Shown piece after piece: positions 1 to 5,557 of a stretch of DNA of 5,557 nt. The notes under the pieces were generated by a model. It was not told the DNA's origin, searched no databases, and saw only the letters and a list, made by a program, of their open reading frames with translations. The stretch's first letter is position 1. Every line of letters starts with the position of its first letter. Origin of the DNA: Bacteroidia bacterium (GTDB taxonomy: Bacteria > Bacteroidota > Bacteroidia > Bacteroidales > UBA5342); assembly GCA_030433225.1 (NCBI GenBank), contig JAUIMD010000157.1, positions 1 to 5,557 of the forward strand, in the 5' to 3' direction. The position numbers and the translations under genes are program-made.

Positions 1-903
1 AAAACCAAACAATAGTAAAATTACCAGAACCGTAAAACAGATGTTGCCATAGGGCAGTTTTTTAATAAAGCCCAGCAGGCGCGAAAAAAGCAAAAACAGG
101 ATGCCTACATGCAAGCCACTTACTGCTAAAACGTGCATCGCTCCCGATGCCGCGTAGGCTTCCCTTTGTTCGGCAGGCAACAGCTTTTTGTATCCAATAG
201 TTAAGGCACTTACCAAAGCAAGTTCTTCGTTTTTAAGGCCATTTTGCCGAAATATGTGCAGTACCCGTTGTTTTATTTTCAGGCTTAAAACGGTAAGGTT
301 AATGGGCGAAGCAAGGTTTGCACTGGTAATTTGTGTACTGCGTACAAAGGCCGTATAATGCACGTTTTGGCTCTGTAGGTAATCGTAAAAATCAAATTCG
401 GTTGGCAATTTATTTTTATGTGGGATTTGCAATTTTGTATCAATCATACACCAATTGCCGGGTTGCAGTATGGAGTCAGGCGTAGTTTTTTCAATGTACA
501 GCCAGCTTTCGATAGGGCGTGCAAGTACCGAGTCGCCCACGGCACAAATGCTAAAAGCGGCAAAAACGGACTTTTCTTTTTCGTACGCCAGGGAAGAAAT
601 ATACCCCGTAAAAACCCCCTGTTGCGGTATTTCGGGTACAGGATGGTTTTTTTGGTGGATAGCGTACAGCACACTTCCACAAAATAAGTAGGTGGCCAGT
701 AACAGCATTCCAAAAATATGACGGGTTTGGTACGTACGGAGATAAAGGTAAGCGCCCCAAAGCAAGAGCAGCGATCCTAAAAACAGGATCAGAAGTAAGG
801 CCCAAGAAATGGAAACGATACGTTGCAACAAAATGCCTGCCATCAAAAATACGGCAATGCGCAACAGCGGTGCCCGGTGAAAGTCCTGTAGAATGTTTGC
901 CAT
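1..903 (-). CDS. comEC: ComEC/Rec2 family DNA-uptake channel protein, N-terminal part (3' end outside window)
   Basis: This is the inner-membrane protein that carries transforming single-stranded DNA into the cytoplasm. 301 codons are visible and the frame is open at the left edge; family members are usually over 600 residues, so about half is missing. Three hydrophobic segments lie at about residues 11-28, 32-55 and 62-81. A soluble loop follows (about 82-210) that matches the DUF4131/OB-like N-terminal domain, with QPGN at 147-150 and the family-type PTEFDFYDYL at 167-176. The Competence domain then begins: GAMHVLAVSGLHVGIL at 254-269 is the hallmark of the family, followed by further membrane segments. 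The ATG at 903 is chosen because an in-frame TAG lies 24 bases upstream with no other start codon between. It is transcribed divergently from the small Cys-rich gene. The loop has exactly two cysteines (C120, C152). Family assignment is secure; whether this strain is naturally transformable cannot be told from here. Confidence 0.93.
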   Translation of the reverse strand, partial: MANILQDFHRAPLLRIAVFLMAGILLQRIVSISWALLLILFLGSLLLLWGAYLYLRTYQTRHIFGMLLLATYLFCGSVLYAIHQKNHPVPEIPQQGVFTGYISSLAYEKEKSVFAAFSICAVGDSVLARPIESWLYIEKTTPDSILQPGNWCMIDTKLQIPHKNKLPTEFDFYDYLQSQNVHYTAFVRSTQITSANLASPINLTVLSLKIKQRVLHIFRQNGLKNEELALVSALTIGYKKLLPAEQREAYAASGAMHVLAVSGLHVGILFLLFSRLLGFIKKLPYGNICFTVLVILLLFGF

Positions 904-1011
904 GGTGTTGCCATCGGTTCGTACCTAAAATTCAGGTTTTTCTAACGAAAAGTCAAGTGGCTGTTGGCGAGAAGGTATGGTACTTTTTAATTCCGTTTGA
1001 AAAGAATCTCT

Positions 1012-1019
1012 TACTTTTG
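1012..1019 (+). promoter_or_regulatory. Bacteroidota-type -7 promoter element (TACTTTTG) for the Cys-rich gene
   Basis: The sequence TACTTTTG fits the TAnnTTTG -7 consensus known for the Bacteroidota primary sigma factor. It would start transcription about 15 bases before the ATG at 1040. A TTTG occurs at 996-999, but the 12-base gap is too short for a standard -33 element, so only the -7 half is supported. Confidence 0.45.
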
Positions 1020-1027
1020 ATGAAGAC

Positions 1028-1033
1028 AAAGGG
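1028..1033 (+). promoter_or_regulatory. Possible ribosome binding site AAAGGG that favours the ATG at 1040
   Basis: A purine run AAAGGG lies directly against the first ATG (1034) but six bases before the second in-frame ATG (1040), which is normal Shine-Dalgarno spacing. It therefore argues for the second ATG as the start of the Cys-rich protein. Bacteroidota often translate without Shine-Dalgarno, so this is only suggestive. Confidence 0.4.
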
Positions 1034-1039
1034 ATGAAC

Positions 1040-1222
1040 ATGGACAAAATCAAATGCACCTGGTGTGCCTACGAAGTTTCGAAGCGCGAGGCAGAACGAA
1101 TTTGCAGCAATTGTTTTGCCTGCACCGGTTGTGAGCGTTTTGCCTGTCCTCAATGCGGTAAAACCATTGAGGTTGTGCCCCTACAGGGGTTTCGGCTGAA
1201 GGGGGCAAGCGAAAAAAAATAG
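1040..1222 (+). CDS. Small Cys-rich, probably zinc-binding protein (hypothetical)
   Basis: The product is 60 residues starting at the ATG at 1040, or 62 if the ATG at 1034 is used. The later start is preferred for ribosome-site spacing. From the ATG at 1040, eight cysteines form four CxxC pairs at C6/C9, C22/C25, C28/C31 and C36/C39; the last (CPQCGK) is a typical zinc-ribbon or rubredoxin-like knuckle. The first pair and the cluster of three are separated by a charged 12-residue stretch. The tail after residue 42 is basic and has no recognisable domain. Eight thiolates could hold two zinc ions, or iron, in a compact fold. There is no signal peptide, so it is expected in the cytoplasm. It stands alone between a divergent comEC and a convergent DUF3127 gene and has its own -7 element. 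I do not recognise a named family. The regular cysteine spacing makes a chance reading frame unlikely. Confidence 0.72.
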   Translation: MDKIKCTWCAYEVSKREAERICSNCFACTGCERFACPQCGKTIEVVPLQGFRLKGASEKK

Positions 1223-1227
1223 CCAAC

Positions 1228-1256
1228 AAAAAAGCGGAATGCATCTGCACCCCGCT
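1228..1256 (-). terminator. Intrinsic terminator downstream of the DUF3127 gene
   Basis: Read on the minus strand, AGCGG (1256-1252) pairs with CCGCT (1237-1233) around a loop that can form a small inner TGCA/TGCA stem, followed at once by six T (1233-1228). It lies about 30 bases past the stop of the minus-strand gene. On the plus strand no clean T-run follows, so it mainly serves the DUF3127 gene. Confidence 0.6.
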
Positions 1257-1286
1257 CTATATGTTGTTTTAGCTACCTGTCAGTTA

Positions 1287-1655
1287 TTAAAATGGCAAGC
1301 CATCTCCATCTTCATCTTCCTCTGGCGGAGGGGGCATTCCAGGATCGAAACCTCCAAAATCAGGAGGTGTGGCTGCCGGTTGAGCCGCCGCTTTTTCCAC
1401 CCGCCATGCACGTATGTCGGTGTACCAGCGGCTATTGTATTCGCGACTTTCTATTTCAATGGAAACCTTCACTTTGTCTCCCTGGGCAATGCCAAAAGTG
1501 TCAATTTTTTCTCCCCAAACGTTAAAACACACGTTTTTTGGATATTGCCCTTCTGTTTCTAAAATATAATCTTGTTTTTTCCATGGGCCACGGGAACTTT
1601 CTCCCGTTTGCAACGCCAAAAGCTGCACAATGGTACCCTCTAATTCTAAAGCCAT
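1287..1655 (-). CDS. DUF3127 protein with OB-like domain and SSB-like acidic C-terminal tip
   Basis: The protein has 122 residues. Residues 1-88 match the DUF3127 family, known mainly from Bacteroidota and without an established function. Within it, VCFNVWGEKID (42-52), GDKVKVSIEIESR (59-71) and WYTDIRAWRVE (77-87) have the strand pattern of an OB fold and resemble the second half of bacterial SSB. Residues 89-111 are a Pro/Ala/Gly-rich, probably disordered linker. Residues 112-122 are acidic (EEDEDGD) and end in Gly-Leu-Pro-Phe at the stop codon, much like the SSB tip ending in Ile-Pro-Phe. The likely role, by inference, is single-stranded nucleic acid binding and recruitment of repair or replication proteins. 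The start is the ATG at 1655; an in-line GGAGGAA lies 15 bases upstream, a long spacing. It is monocistronic on the minus strand, has its own terminator and diverges from the SDR gene. DUF3127 assignment is strong; SSB-like function is a hypothesis. Confidence 0.88.
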   Translation of the reverse strand: MALELEGTIVQLLALQTGESSRGPWKKQDYILETEGQYPKNVCFNVWGEKIDTFGIAQGDKVKVSIEIESREYNSRWYTDIRAWRVEKAAAQPAATPPDFGGFDPGMPPPPEEDEDGDGLPF

Positions 1656-1676
1656 ATTGAGTTGTTAAATTTCCTC

Positions 1677-1684
1677 CAAAGGTA
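1677..1684 (-). promoter_or_regulatory. Candidate -7 promoter element (TACCTTTG) for the DUF3127 gene
   Basis: On the minus strand TACCTTTG fits the TAnnTTTG consensus and would start a transcript about 15 bases before the ATG. The region 19-22 bases further upstream is only T-rich, without TTTG. Its end overlaps the start of a GGAGGAA ribosome-site-like sequence (1677-1671), so the two signals compete as explanations. Confidence 0.35.
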
Positions 1685-1828
1685 AAAAAAGAGTGGATGC
1701 TTAAAAATTTAAATCGCTTGTAAATGAAACAGATTTAATGCATGTGCCTGAAAACAAAGGTGGTTGGTGTGTGTTTTTTTATAGGTCGCACCATAAGAGT
1801 CTTTTTTTGAAGCATAAAAATATTGCGT

Positions 1829-3265
1829 ATGAAAATTTTACTGACCGGGGCAACGGGGTACATGGGAAGACGGTTGATACCGGTTTTAATAAAACAAGGG
1901 CATGAGTTGGTTGCGGTGGTGCGCGACCGGCAACGTTTTCAGCACCAGGTAGAGATTTTTCCTCAAATACAGGTAGTGGAATACGATTTTCTAAAGCCAC
2001 AATCCGCTCCTGCTTTTCCCTTAGATATTGACGCAGCCTACTATTTATTGCATGCCATGTCGGCCTCGGTTCACAACTTTTTGGAGCTGGAAAAACAAAT
2101 TGCAGCGGAGTTTGTGAAACAGCTTAACCATACCCGGGCCCGACAAATTGTTTTTCTCGGTGCACTCAATTCCATGAAAACTACCAGTCAGCACATGTCA
2201 GCCCGTTTGCTAACTGAGGAACTATTGGGCACAGCCAAAGCCGCATTAACCGTGTTGCGGGCAGGCATTATTGTAGGGTCGGGGAGTGCTTCTTTTGAAA
2301 TAATTCGTGATTTGGTGGAAAAACTTCCGGTGATGATTGCACCGCGCTGGCTTGATACCAAAATTCAGCCCATTGCCATACGCAATGTGGTGGATTATAT
2401 GACCGGCGTTTTGGATCATCCCGCTACCTTTAACAAAACCTTTGATATTGGTGGCCCCGATGTGCTTACCTACAAAGAAATGCTGTTGGAATTTGCCCGT
2501 GTACGAAAGCTAAAACGGTGGATTATTCCGGTGCCGGTGATGACGCCCCGCCTTTCGTCGTACTGGCTGCTTTTTATTACGTCAACCACCTATAACCTGG
2601 CCGTAAACCTGGTAAAAAGTTTGCATGTGGAAGTGCTTTGTCGCGAAAATTCCATCCGAAACATAGTGGATGTGGAATTGTTGGATTATCCAACATCCAT
2701 AAAAAAAGCGTTTCGGAAAATTGAGCAAAACGAGGTTATATCCAGCTGGAAAGATGCCATGGTGGCTGGGAAAAAAAGCTACCCCATACAAGCCTTTATT
2801 CAGGTGCCTACTTTTGGCTGTTATAAGGATAACACGGTAATGCCGTTCACCCAGAATACACAAAAAGTTTTGGAAAATATATGGAGCATAGGAGGCGAAA
2901 AAGGCTGGTTTTATGCCAACTGGCTGTGGCAGGTACGAGGTTTTTTAGACAAAATGGTGGGCGGTGTGGGCCTGCGCCGTGGACGTACAAATCAACAAAC
3001 CATAGAAGCCGGGGATGCCCTTGATTTTTGGCGTGTAATTTACGCCAACAAAGCAGAACAACGTTTGCTGCTGTTTGCCGAAATGAAATTACCGGGAGAA
3101 GCCTGGCTCGAATTCAGGTTAGAGAACAGGGACAATACTGCTAGTTTGCACCAAACGGCAACCTTTCGTCCGCATGGGGTATGGGGGCGCTTGTATTGGT
3201 GGATTTCATACCCGTTCCACCTTTTTATTTTCAGGGGGATGGCTCGTAACTTATTGCGCAAATAA
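1829..3265 (+). CDS. Atypical SDR-family NAD(P)-binding protein with C-terminal DUF2867 domain (YbjT-like)
   Basis: This two-domain protein has 478 residues. The N-terminal Rossmann domain opens with MKILLTGATGYMG; G7, G10 and G13 form the dinucleotide-binding glycine motif, and a basic R33-D-R pattern follows strand 2. The domain extends to about residue 220 and includes an IGGPDVLTYKEM element typical of NmrA/atypical SDR proteins. No Tyr-x3-Lys catalytic pair is seen where classical SDRs carry it; S124-A-R and E130-E occupy that area, as in atypical members. From about residue 325 the DUF2867 domain follows, with W352, a GW at 359-360, and a C-terminal segment rich in Trp and Tyr ending YPFHLFIF and a basic tail. 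Architecture and length match E. coli YbjT, whose substrate is not established. The ATG at 1829 is preferred over an in-frame TTG at 1823 because the Rossmann strand begins right after it. It is the first of three plus-strand genes but has a 127-base gap to ferritin. Confidence 0.88.
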   Translation: MKILLTGATGYMGRRLIPVLIKQGHELVAVVRDRQRFQHQVEIFPQIQVVEYDFLKPQSAPAFPLDIDAAYYLLHAMSASVHNFLELEKQIAAEFVKQLNHTRARQIVFLGALNSMKTTSQHMSARLLTEELLGTAKAALTVLRAGIIVGSGSASFEIIRDLVEKLPVMIAPRWLDTKIQPIAIRNVVDYMTGVLDHPATFNKTFDIGGPDVLTYKEMLLEFARVRKLKRWIIPVPVMTPRLSSYWLLFITSTTYNLAVNLVKSLHVEVLCRENSIRNIVDVELLDYPTSIKKAFRKIEQNEVISSWKDAMVAGKKSYPIQAFIQVPTFGCYKDNTVMPFTQNTQKVLENIWSIGGEKGWFYANWLWQVRGFLDKMVGGVGLRRGRTNQQTIEAGDALDFWRVIYANKAEQRLLLFAEMKLPGEAWLEFRLENRDNTASLHQTATFRPHGVWGRLYWWISYPFHLFIFRGMARNLLRK

Positions 3266-3290
3266 CCCGTAAAACGGTTTCATATTTTTT
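3264..3290 (+). terminator. Weak candidate terminator after the SDR gene
   Basis: A short hairpin CCG-TAAAA-CGG (3267-3277), with possible extra A-T pairs, begins at the stop codon and is followed by a T-rich tract including six T in a row (3285-3290). The stem has only three G-C pairs, so termination would be partial at best. Confidence 0.35.
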
Positions 3291-3333
3291 ATTTATTCCT
3301 TACAAGAATTTAGATTTTATCAGGGTTTCGCAG

Positions 3334-3384
3334 AAAATTAATAAAAATGATTTTTGTATTTTTGAGCGAAACAAAAATTAATTT
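3334..3384 (+). promoter_or_regulatory. Repeat-rich ferritin promoter region, possible operator
   Basis: Three A/T elements surround the predicted -7 box. AAAATTAAT occurs at 3334-3342 and again at 3374-3382, exactly 40 bases apart. AAAAAT-G-ATTTTT (3343-3355) is a perfect inverted repeat ending two bases before the -7 box. AAATTAATTT (3375-3384) is a 10-base palindrome in the predicted leader. Ferritin genes are commonly iron-regulated, so a repressor site is plausible, but the base composition makes chance repeats likely and no known Fur box is matched. Confidence 0.3.
3357..3364 (+). promoter_or_regulatory. Bacteroidota-type -7 promoter element (TATTTTTG) for ferritin
   Basis: TATTTTTG is a full match to TAnnTTTG, 28 bases before the ferritin ATG, giving a leader of about 20 bases. 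No TTTG is found at the usual -33 distance, which may mean weak basal or activator-dependent expression. Confidence 0.5.
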
Positions 3385-3392
3385 AAAACACC

Positions 3393-3905
3393 ATGTTGAA
3401 AGAAAAAGTTGCAGCAGCATTAAATGCCCAAATCGAAAAGGAGATGTATTCCTCCAACCTATACCTGGCCATGGCATCATGGGCCGAAAGAAACGGCTAT
3501 CCCGGCACATCGCAATGGATGTATGCTCAGGCAGACGAAGAGAGAATGCACATGTTAAAACTGATTGAATATGTGAACGAAAGAGGCGGTAAGGCAACCA
3601 TTCCGGCCTGCGATATGCCACCTGCAGAATTTGAAAGCGTGCTGGATTTGTTCAAAAAAACATATGAGCACGAGTGTTTCATTTCAGAGTCGATTAACGA
3701 TATAATTGGCGTTACGCATGACGAGCGTGATTTTACTACCCAGCAATGGATGCAGTGGTTTGTGAACGAGCAAATTGAAGAGGAGGCACAAGTGTCCACA
3801 ATTCTTGATAAATTAAACCTGTTAGGAGAAACTCAAAACCTGTATTTCTTTGATCGTGATATTTTTAGCGACCGCGGAAATACCACCAGCAGTGCACAAC
3901 AATAA
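3393..3905 (+). CDS. ftnA: Non-heme bacterial ferritin (FtnA type)
   Basis: This iron-storage protein assembles as a 24-subunit shell, oxidises Fe(II) at a di-iron centre and stores Fe(III) mineral in the cytoplasm. The product has 170 residues, the usual length. All ligands of the FtnA ferroxidase centre are in register with E. coli FtnA: E17, E50 and H53 for site A; E94, Q127 and E130 for site B; and E49, E126 and E129/E130 for the third iron site. Y24 is also kept. No methionine heme ligand at the bacterioferritin position is evident (M52 precedes H53, as does the matching Met in FtnA). The four-helix bundle is followed by helix 5 and a Ser/Thr/Gln-rich tail. The start is the ATG at 3393, directly aligned with the family N terminus; the upstream region is A-rich without a Shine-Dalgarno. 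It has its own -7 element and a strong terminator, so it is probably transcribed alone. Confidence 0.97.
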   Translation: MLKEKVAAALNAQIEKEMYSSNLYLAMASWAERNGYPGTSQWMYAQADEERMHMLKLIEYVNERGGKATIPACDMPPAEFESVLDLFKKTYEHECFISESINDIIGVTHDERDFTTQQWMQWFVNEQIEEEAQVSTILDKLNLLGETQNLYFFDRDIFSDRGNTTSSAQQ

Positions 3906-3925
3906 AGTAAACAAATGCATATCAG

Positions 3926-3958
3926 AAAAGCGGTGGTTAAATTAGCCATCGCTTTTTT
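3926..3958 (+). terminator. Strong intrinsic terminator after ferritin
   Basis: AAAAGCG at 3926-3932 pairs with CGCTTTT at 3950-3956; the stem continues through a G-T wobble, TGG/CCA, another wobble and a T-A pair to a five-base AAATT loop (3939-3943), and six T (3953-3958) follow. It lies 20 bases after the ferritin stop and separates ferritin from the TPR gene. Confidence 0.85.
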
Positions 3959-4021
3959 GTGCCGCACGGTTTAAATAGCACCCTTTATTTGGAATGGATA
4001 TCAGGTTTTTACAAATTATTC

Positions 4022-4029
4022 TATTTTTG
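4022..4029 (+). promoter_or_regulatory. Bacteroidota-type -7 promoter element (TATTTTTG) for the TPR gene
   Basis: TATTTTTG is identical to the ferritin -7 box and lies 16 bases before the ATG at 4046, predicting a leader of roughly 10 bases. The nearest TTTG upstream (3988-3991) is 30 bases away, too far for a normal -33 element. Confidence 0.5.
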
Positions 4030-4045
4030 CTGCTAAATTTTAAGC

Positions 4046-5557
4046 ATGGGTAGGTTCCGTACTACAATTTTCATCCTCTTGTTTTCACTCACTGCCGCCG
4101 TGGGGCAAATGAACACCCAGCGCATTCTTACCATTGGGCGAAATGCCCTGTATTTCGAAGATTACGTACTTTCCATACAATATTTTAACCAGGTAATTAA
4201 TACCAAACCCTACCTGTTCGAACCCTATTTTTTTCGGGGGTATGCCAAGTTTAAACTGGGCGATTACATGGGCGCTATTGATGACATTAGTGATGCGCTT
4301 GAAATAAATCCGTTTTTTATTGAAGCCTACCGTTTTAGGGGCATAGCCAAACAGCAGATTGGCGATTTTGATGGTGCAAAAGAAGATTTTAACAAAGGAC
4401 TGGAATATGACAAACTTAATACCAACCTTTTAACCAATAGGGGGGTATGTAAAATACGAATGGATGATTATTCCGGTGCAATTGCCGATTTTTCGGAGGC
4501 CATTCAGTTAAAAAAAGGCTCCATGCTGGTTTACCTGAACCGGGGGCGGGCCTATATTCATTTAAATGATACCGTAAATGCCCTGAATGATTTCAATAAA
4601 GCTGTGGAACTAAGTCCTTATAATGTGGATGCACTGCGTCTAAGGGGAGGACTGCTGGCCGAAACCGGTCAATACGAAGCCGCGCACAAAGATTATGATG
4701 TGGCGATACGGATGGATCCTAAAGACGATGGCTTGTTTATCAACCGGGGATTAATTCGCTACTTTACCAACGATTTAATGGGAGCCATTTCCGACTACAA
4801 TAAAGCACTTGAACTTAACCCGAACAGTTCATTAACCTACTTTAACCGGGGATTGTTACGGGCTCAAATTGGCGATGTGAACAATGCCATCGACGATTTT
4901 ACCAACGTACTGAAAATTGAAGGGGAAAATTACAAAGCTTTGTTTAACAGGTCGCTTGCACAACTGGAGATTGGGGAGTACCTGTTGGCCATCGACGATT
5001 TGGATAAAATAATTAAACGGTATCCCAGGTTTCCAAATTCGTACTATGCTCGGGCACAGGCAAAATCAGCCCTTGGCGATAAAGAGGGAGCCGAAAAAGA
5101 CATGTATACCGCATACATGCTGGAAAGTGACGAACGCGCAAAAAACAATGGGAAGGCCGGCAATACCGATCTGGCCCTTGGTCCGAACCAAAACGATCCG
5201 AAACAAACCGTGGCTGAAAAAAATAAGGATGTTCGGAATTATAAAAAAATTATTGTGCTGGACGACGAAAATGAAGGGGAGGCTACCGGATTTGAAAATG
5301 CCCTGAGGGGAGAGGTGCAAAAACGGAACATTGCCATTGACCTGGAGCGCGAGTTTAGCCTGTCGTTTTATGCGGATCAGCGTGTGTTGGATAAGTCGCC
5401 TTATTTTTCGAAAGAACTGGAGTTGTTCAATCAGAAAATTCCCGAGTTAACCTTGTTCCTCACCAAAAACATTCATGCACTTTCCGAAGCTGAAATCAGC
5501 ACCCATTTTGGTAAAATTGAACGTTTATCGGCGGTGTTGGAGTTGGATGAAAACAAT
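4046..5557 (+). CDS. Exported tetratricopeptide-repeat protein (C-terminal end outside window)
   Basis: 504 codons are visible and the frame is open at the right edge. The N terminus is a Sec-type signal peptide: basic MGRFR, a hydrophobic core at about 7-16, and a likely cut near AVG-Q (residues 18-21). There is no lipobox cysteine, so a soluble periplasmic or otherwise envelope-located product is expected. Ten TPR units in unbroken 34-residue phase follow from about residue 27 to 360; the turn signature (usually Asn/Phe-Arg-Gly) falls at R64, R98, R132, R166, R200, R234, R268, R302 and R336, with a degenerate first unit. TPR arrays bind other proteins, so a scaffold role is likely. Residues about 361-400 form a charged, probably flexible linker. 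The remainder (about 401-504) is a mixed helical region I do not recognise. The ATG at 4046 is chosen because the signal peptide starts there. It lies 140 bases past ferritin beyond a strong terminator. The specific partner is unknown. Confidence 0.88.
   Translation, partial: MGRFRTTIFILLFSLTAAVGQMNTQRILTIGRNALYFEDYVLSIQYFNQVINTKPYLFEPYFFRGYAKFKLGDYMGAIDDISDALEINPFFIEAYRFRGIAKQQIGDFDGAKEDFNKGLEYDKLNTNLLTNRGVCKIRMDDYSGAIADFSEAIQLKKGSMLVYLNRGRAYIHLNDTVNALNDFNKAVELSPYNVDALRLRGGLLAETGQYEAAHKDYDVAIRMDPKDDGLFINRGLIRYFTNDLMGAISDYNKALELNPNSSLTYFNRGLLRAQIGDVNNAIDDFTNVLKIEGENYKALFNRSLAQLEIGEYLLAIDDLDKIIKRYPRFPNSYYARAQAKSALGDKEGAEKDMYTAYMLESDERAKNNGKAGNTDLALGPNQNDPKQTVAEKNKDVRNYKKIIVLDDENEGEATGFENALRGEVQKRNIAIDLEREFSLSFYADQRVLDKSPYFSKELELFNQKIPELTLFLTKNIHALSEAEISTHFGKIERLSAVLELDENN

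Noticed and set aside
418..805. Several 78-89 residue reading frames on both strands
   Set aside because: All overlap the continuous 301-codon ComEC frame, which has clear family motifs; these are shadows.
1020..1037. Five-codon upstream reading frame (ATG AAG ACA AAG GGA TGA) whose stop overlaps the ATG at 1034 as ATGA
   Set aside because: The predicted transcript from the -7 box at 1012-1019 would begin after this ATG, and the preferred start of the Cys-rich gene is 1040, so coupling is not supported.
1239..1562. 107-residue plus-strand reading frame, and a 77-residue one at 1292-1525
   Set aside because: Both lie opposite the DUF3127 gene. Their translations lack domain character, and the minus-strand protein is clearly the coding one.
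1823..1828. TTG start giving a two-residue longer SDR protein
   Set aside because: The ATG at 1829 begins exactly at the first strand of the Rossmann fold and is a better start codon.
3343..3355. AAAAATGATTTTT as a Fur box
   Set aside because: It is an inverted repeat but does not match the GATAATGATAATCATTATC pattern well enough to name the regulator.
3310..3621. 103-residue minus-strand frame across the ferritin start
   Set aside because: It overlaps the ferritin promoter and the first helix of ferritin, and has no recognisable features.
3988..3991. TTTG as -33 element of the TPR gene promoter
   Set aside because: The gap to the -7 box is 30 bases, too long for the usual spacing.
5046..5320. 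86- and 84-residue frames on the two strands near the right end
   Set aside because: They lie inside the open TPR-protein frame that runs to the window edge with a signal peptide and regular repeats.

Overview
The window looks like chromosomal DNA of a Bacteroidota bacterium, probably near the Bacteroidales/Marinilabiliales. Four things point there: a DUF3127 protein (a family I know mainly from Bacteroidota), several TAnnTTTG promoter -7 elements upstream of genes, A/T-rich translation starts mostly without a strong Shine-Dalgarno, and a Bacteroidota-style ComEC. The phylum call is fairly safe; anything finer is a guess.

Layout from left to right. Positions 1-903 (minus) hold the N-terminal 301 codons of the DNA-uptake channel ComEC, running off the left edge. 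A short gap separates it from a divergent small gene at 1040-1222 (plus) for a 60-residue protein with four CxxC pairs. This gene converges on a DUF3127 gene at 1287-1655 (minus), with a terminator hairpin between them that serves the minus-strand gene. A divergent A/T-rich intergenic region (1656-1828) leads to three genes on the plus strand: an atypical SDR/DUF2867 protein (1829-3265), a ferritin (3393-3905) with all ferroxidase ligands, and an exported TPR protein (from 4046, open to the right edge). Gaps of about 130-140 bases, terminator-like hairpins and separate -7 elements suggest that ferritin and the TPR gene are each transcribed on their own and not as one operon.

The genes do not form an obvious single pathway. 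Most are housekeeping or accessory functions: DNA uptake, iron storage, a nucleotide-binding oxidoreductase-like protein and an envelope TPR scaffold. There are no mobile elements, CRISPR arrays, tRNAs or rRNAs, and no stretch over 300 bases lacks a gene.

I see no clear new multi-gene system. The most interesting observation is that the DUF3127 protein is built like a single-stranded DNA-binding protein: an OB-like N-terminal domain, a Pro/Gly-rich linker, and an acidic tail ending in Leu-Pro-Phe, close to the SSB tip that recruits DNA-repair partners. Secondary points are a possible operator around the ferritin promoter, ten TPR units in perfect 34-residue phase, and the compact Cys-rich protein.
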